64,000 nt of DNA from assembly GCA_023091735.1 (NCBI GenBank), contig JALKBU010000076.1:1-64000 (forward strand). Reading direction: 5' to 3'. This DNA comes from Trichomonas tenax. Its lineage: Eukaryota > Parabasalia > Trichomonadida > Trichomonadidae. Positions 63,329-64,000 of this stretch are shown here, piece after piece. Both the position numbers and the translations under genes were made by a program. Positions within the stretch are counted from its first letter, which is position 1, and each line of letters begins with the position of its first letter. The notes beneath the pieces are model-generated. The model searched no databases and had not been told where the DNA came from. It saw nothing but the letters and a program-made list of their open reading frames with translations.

Positions 63329-64000
63329 TTATGATTTGTAGAGTGTTCCTTCTAAGTCGATGAGAAGACTTTGATCGACAGTTTGTGCGCAATTTTTGCA
63401 AAGAAGTTGAATTTGTTTTTCTGGTGATTCTTTGAACGCAAAACTTGAAGTAACAACGCCGCATTTGCTGCAGAACGAAGGAGAAGATCCTTTTCCTCCA
63501 ATAACAGAAGGAAATTTTTCTTTCGAATCTGAGTGAACAGCAATTGCAGAAGTCACAATAATGTGATGATAACAGCCTCCTTCAGATGTAAACGATATCG
63601 GCGTATTCAAATCCGTAATGAAATCCCCAATTTTCATGTTAAATTGATCTCCAATGTCATAAACGATTTTAGTGTCTTTCTGTACTTTTCTGGGCTGCCT
63701 GTGAGTTCCTGCAACCTTTTCACCGATTTTACACATCGGACAAAGCATTTTTTCGAACAATTCGCTAAAAGTGTTTGAAGACAAAGCTAAAACCCAGTGT
63801 TGGAGCTGTGTTTTCGTTGGATTTTGGGGTGATTTTGGAGTTAAAAGGTAAATACTATACAAAACATCATTCGCTGGCAAGTTTTTGTTTGGAAATTTGA
63901 TTTCTTGATGATTTCGAGCGAGAAAAGAGAATATTGATGAAACTTGGTCCGATGGTGGGATAAATTCCTTGAAATTATCCCCTAAATCCAATTCTGAATT
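63329..64000 (-). CDS. Partial protein with cysteine pairs, probable zinc-binding
   Basis: The minus-strand frame is open to the window edge with no ATG, so the N-terminus lies beyond 64000. At least 223 residues are visible. Cysteine pairs CPMC (near residue 84 of the frame counted from 63991), then CSKC and CKNC spaced ~20 apart near the end, suggest two zinc sites or one treble-clef/ribbon. A histidine pair (CYHHIIV) sits between them. The rest has no recognised fold. The stop at 63329 is clean. Confidence 0.6.
   Translation of the reverse strand, partial: NSELDLGDNFKEFIPPSDQVSSIFSFLARNHQEIKFPNKNLPANDVLYSIYLLTPKSPQNPTKTQLQHWVLALSSNTFSELFEKMLCPMCKIGEKVAGTHRQPRKVQKDTKIVYDIGDQFNMKIGDFITDLNTPISFTSEGGCYHHIIVTSAIAVHSDSKEKFPSVIGGKGSSPSFCSKCGVVTSSFAFKESPEKQIQLLCKNCAQTVDQSLLIDLEGTLYKS

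Noticed and set aside
1..64000. CRISPR arrays, bacterial operons or rRNA genes
   Set aside because: No regularly spaced identical repeats with unique spacers, no Shine-Dalgarno/operon structure and no rRNA-like conserved blocks were seen; the genome is eukaryotic.

Overview
The window looks like nuclear DNA of a parabasalid protist (trichomonad: Trichomonas, Tritrichomonas or a relative). The reasons are: AT-rich intergenic DNA around denser coding blocks; almost intron-free genes on both strands; one 67-nt intron with the trichomonad-type GTATGT 5' site and ACTAACACACAG branch/3' site; TCAYT-type initiator sequences close to start codons; BspA-like leucine-rich-repeat surface proteins with a C-terminal membrane anchor; DUF3447-type ankyrin proteins; many protein kinases; and axonemal proteins of a flagellate. 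The species cannot be fixed from sequence alone.

Layout. 0-9 kb: an acidic coiled-coil protein, a long AT-rich desert holding a 0.8-kb fold-back repeat inside a pair of 28-bp inverted repeats, an FAD synthase-like gene, an ankyrin relic, a 728-bp terminal-inverted-repeat element and a cyclophilin-like membrane protein. 9-17 kb: a spliced DYRK/YAK1-like kinase, a ubiquitin-like-domain protein, a second kinase and a broken ankyrin gene. 17-26 kb: a truncated surface protein, a second inverted copy of the fold-back repeat, a PAP2-like membrane protein lacking catalytic residues, a UBX protein and a doublecortin/P-loop ATPase fusion. 26-41 kb: CFAP58, a stand-alone PH protein, a tandem pair of broken BspA genes, a multi-hairpin repeat element and a PKB/Akt-like kinase. 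41-54 kb: a coiled-coil protein, a surface protein split by one stop codon, ankyrin and GTPase relics, an unknown 351-aa protein, a frameshifted kinase, a tiny membrane protein, an array of GTCAC-TTT motifs, a bacterial-looking rhodanese and enkurin. 54-64 kb: inverted-repeat elements, a 1649-aa protein with a CHAT/separase-like C-terminus, and a partial zinc-binding protein.

Common threads. CFAP58, enkurin and the doublecortin protein point to the axoneme and microtubule cytoskeleton. Four kinases (one of them broken) and two PH proteins are signalling genes. Surface and ankyrin genes, which belong to large families in trichomonads, are repeatedly broken, several by a single in-frame stop. 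At least three palindromic or terminal-inverted-repeat families lie between genes. Two of these, and many intergenic sites, share a GTCACTTTT motif and a TTTACATGTCA motif. GTCACTTTT or a close variant also lies just upstream of several start codons, so repeats and promoters seem to share core-promoter-like sequence. This, with the nested-hairpin element, is the least explained signal in the window.
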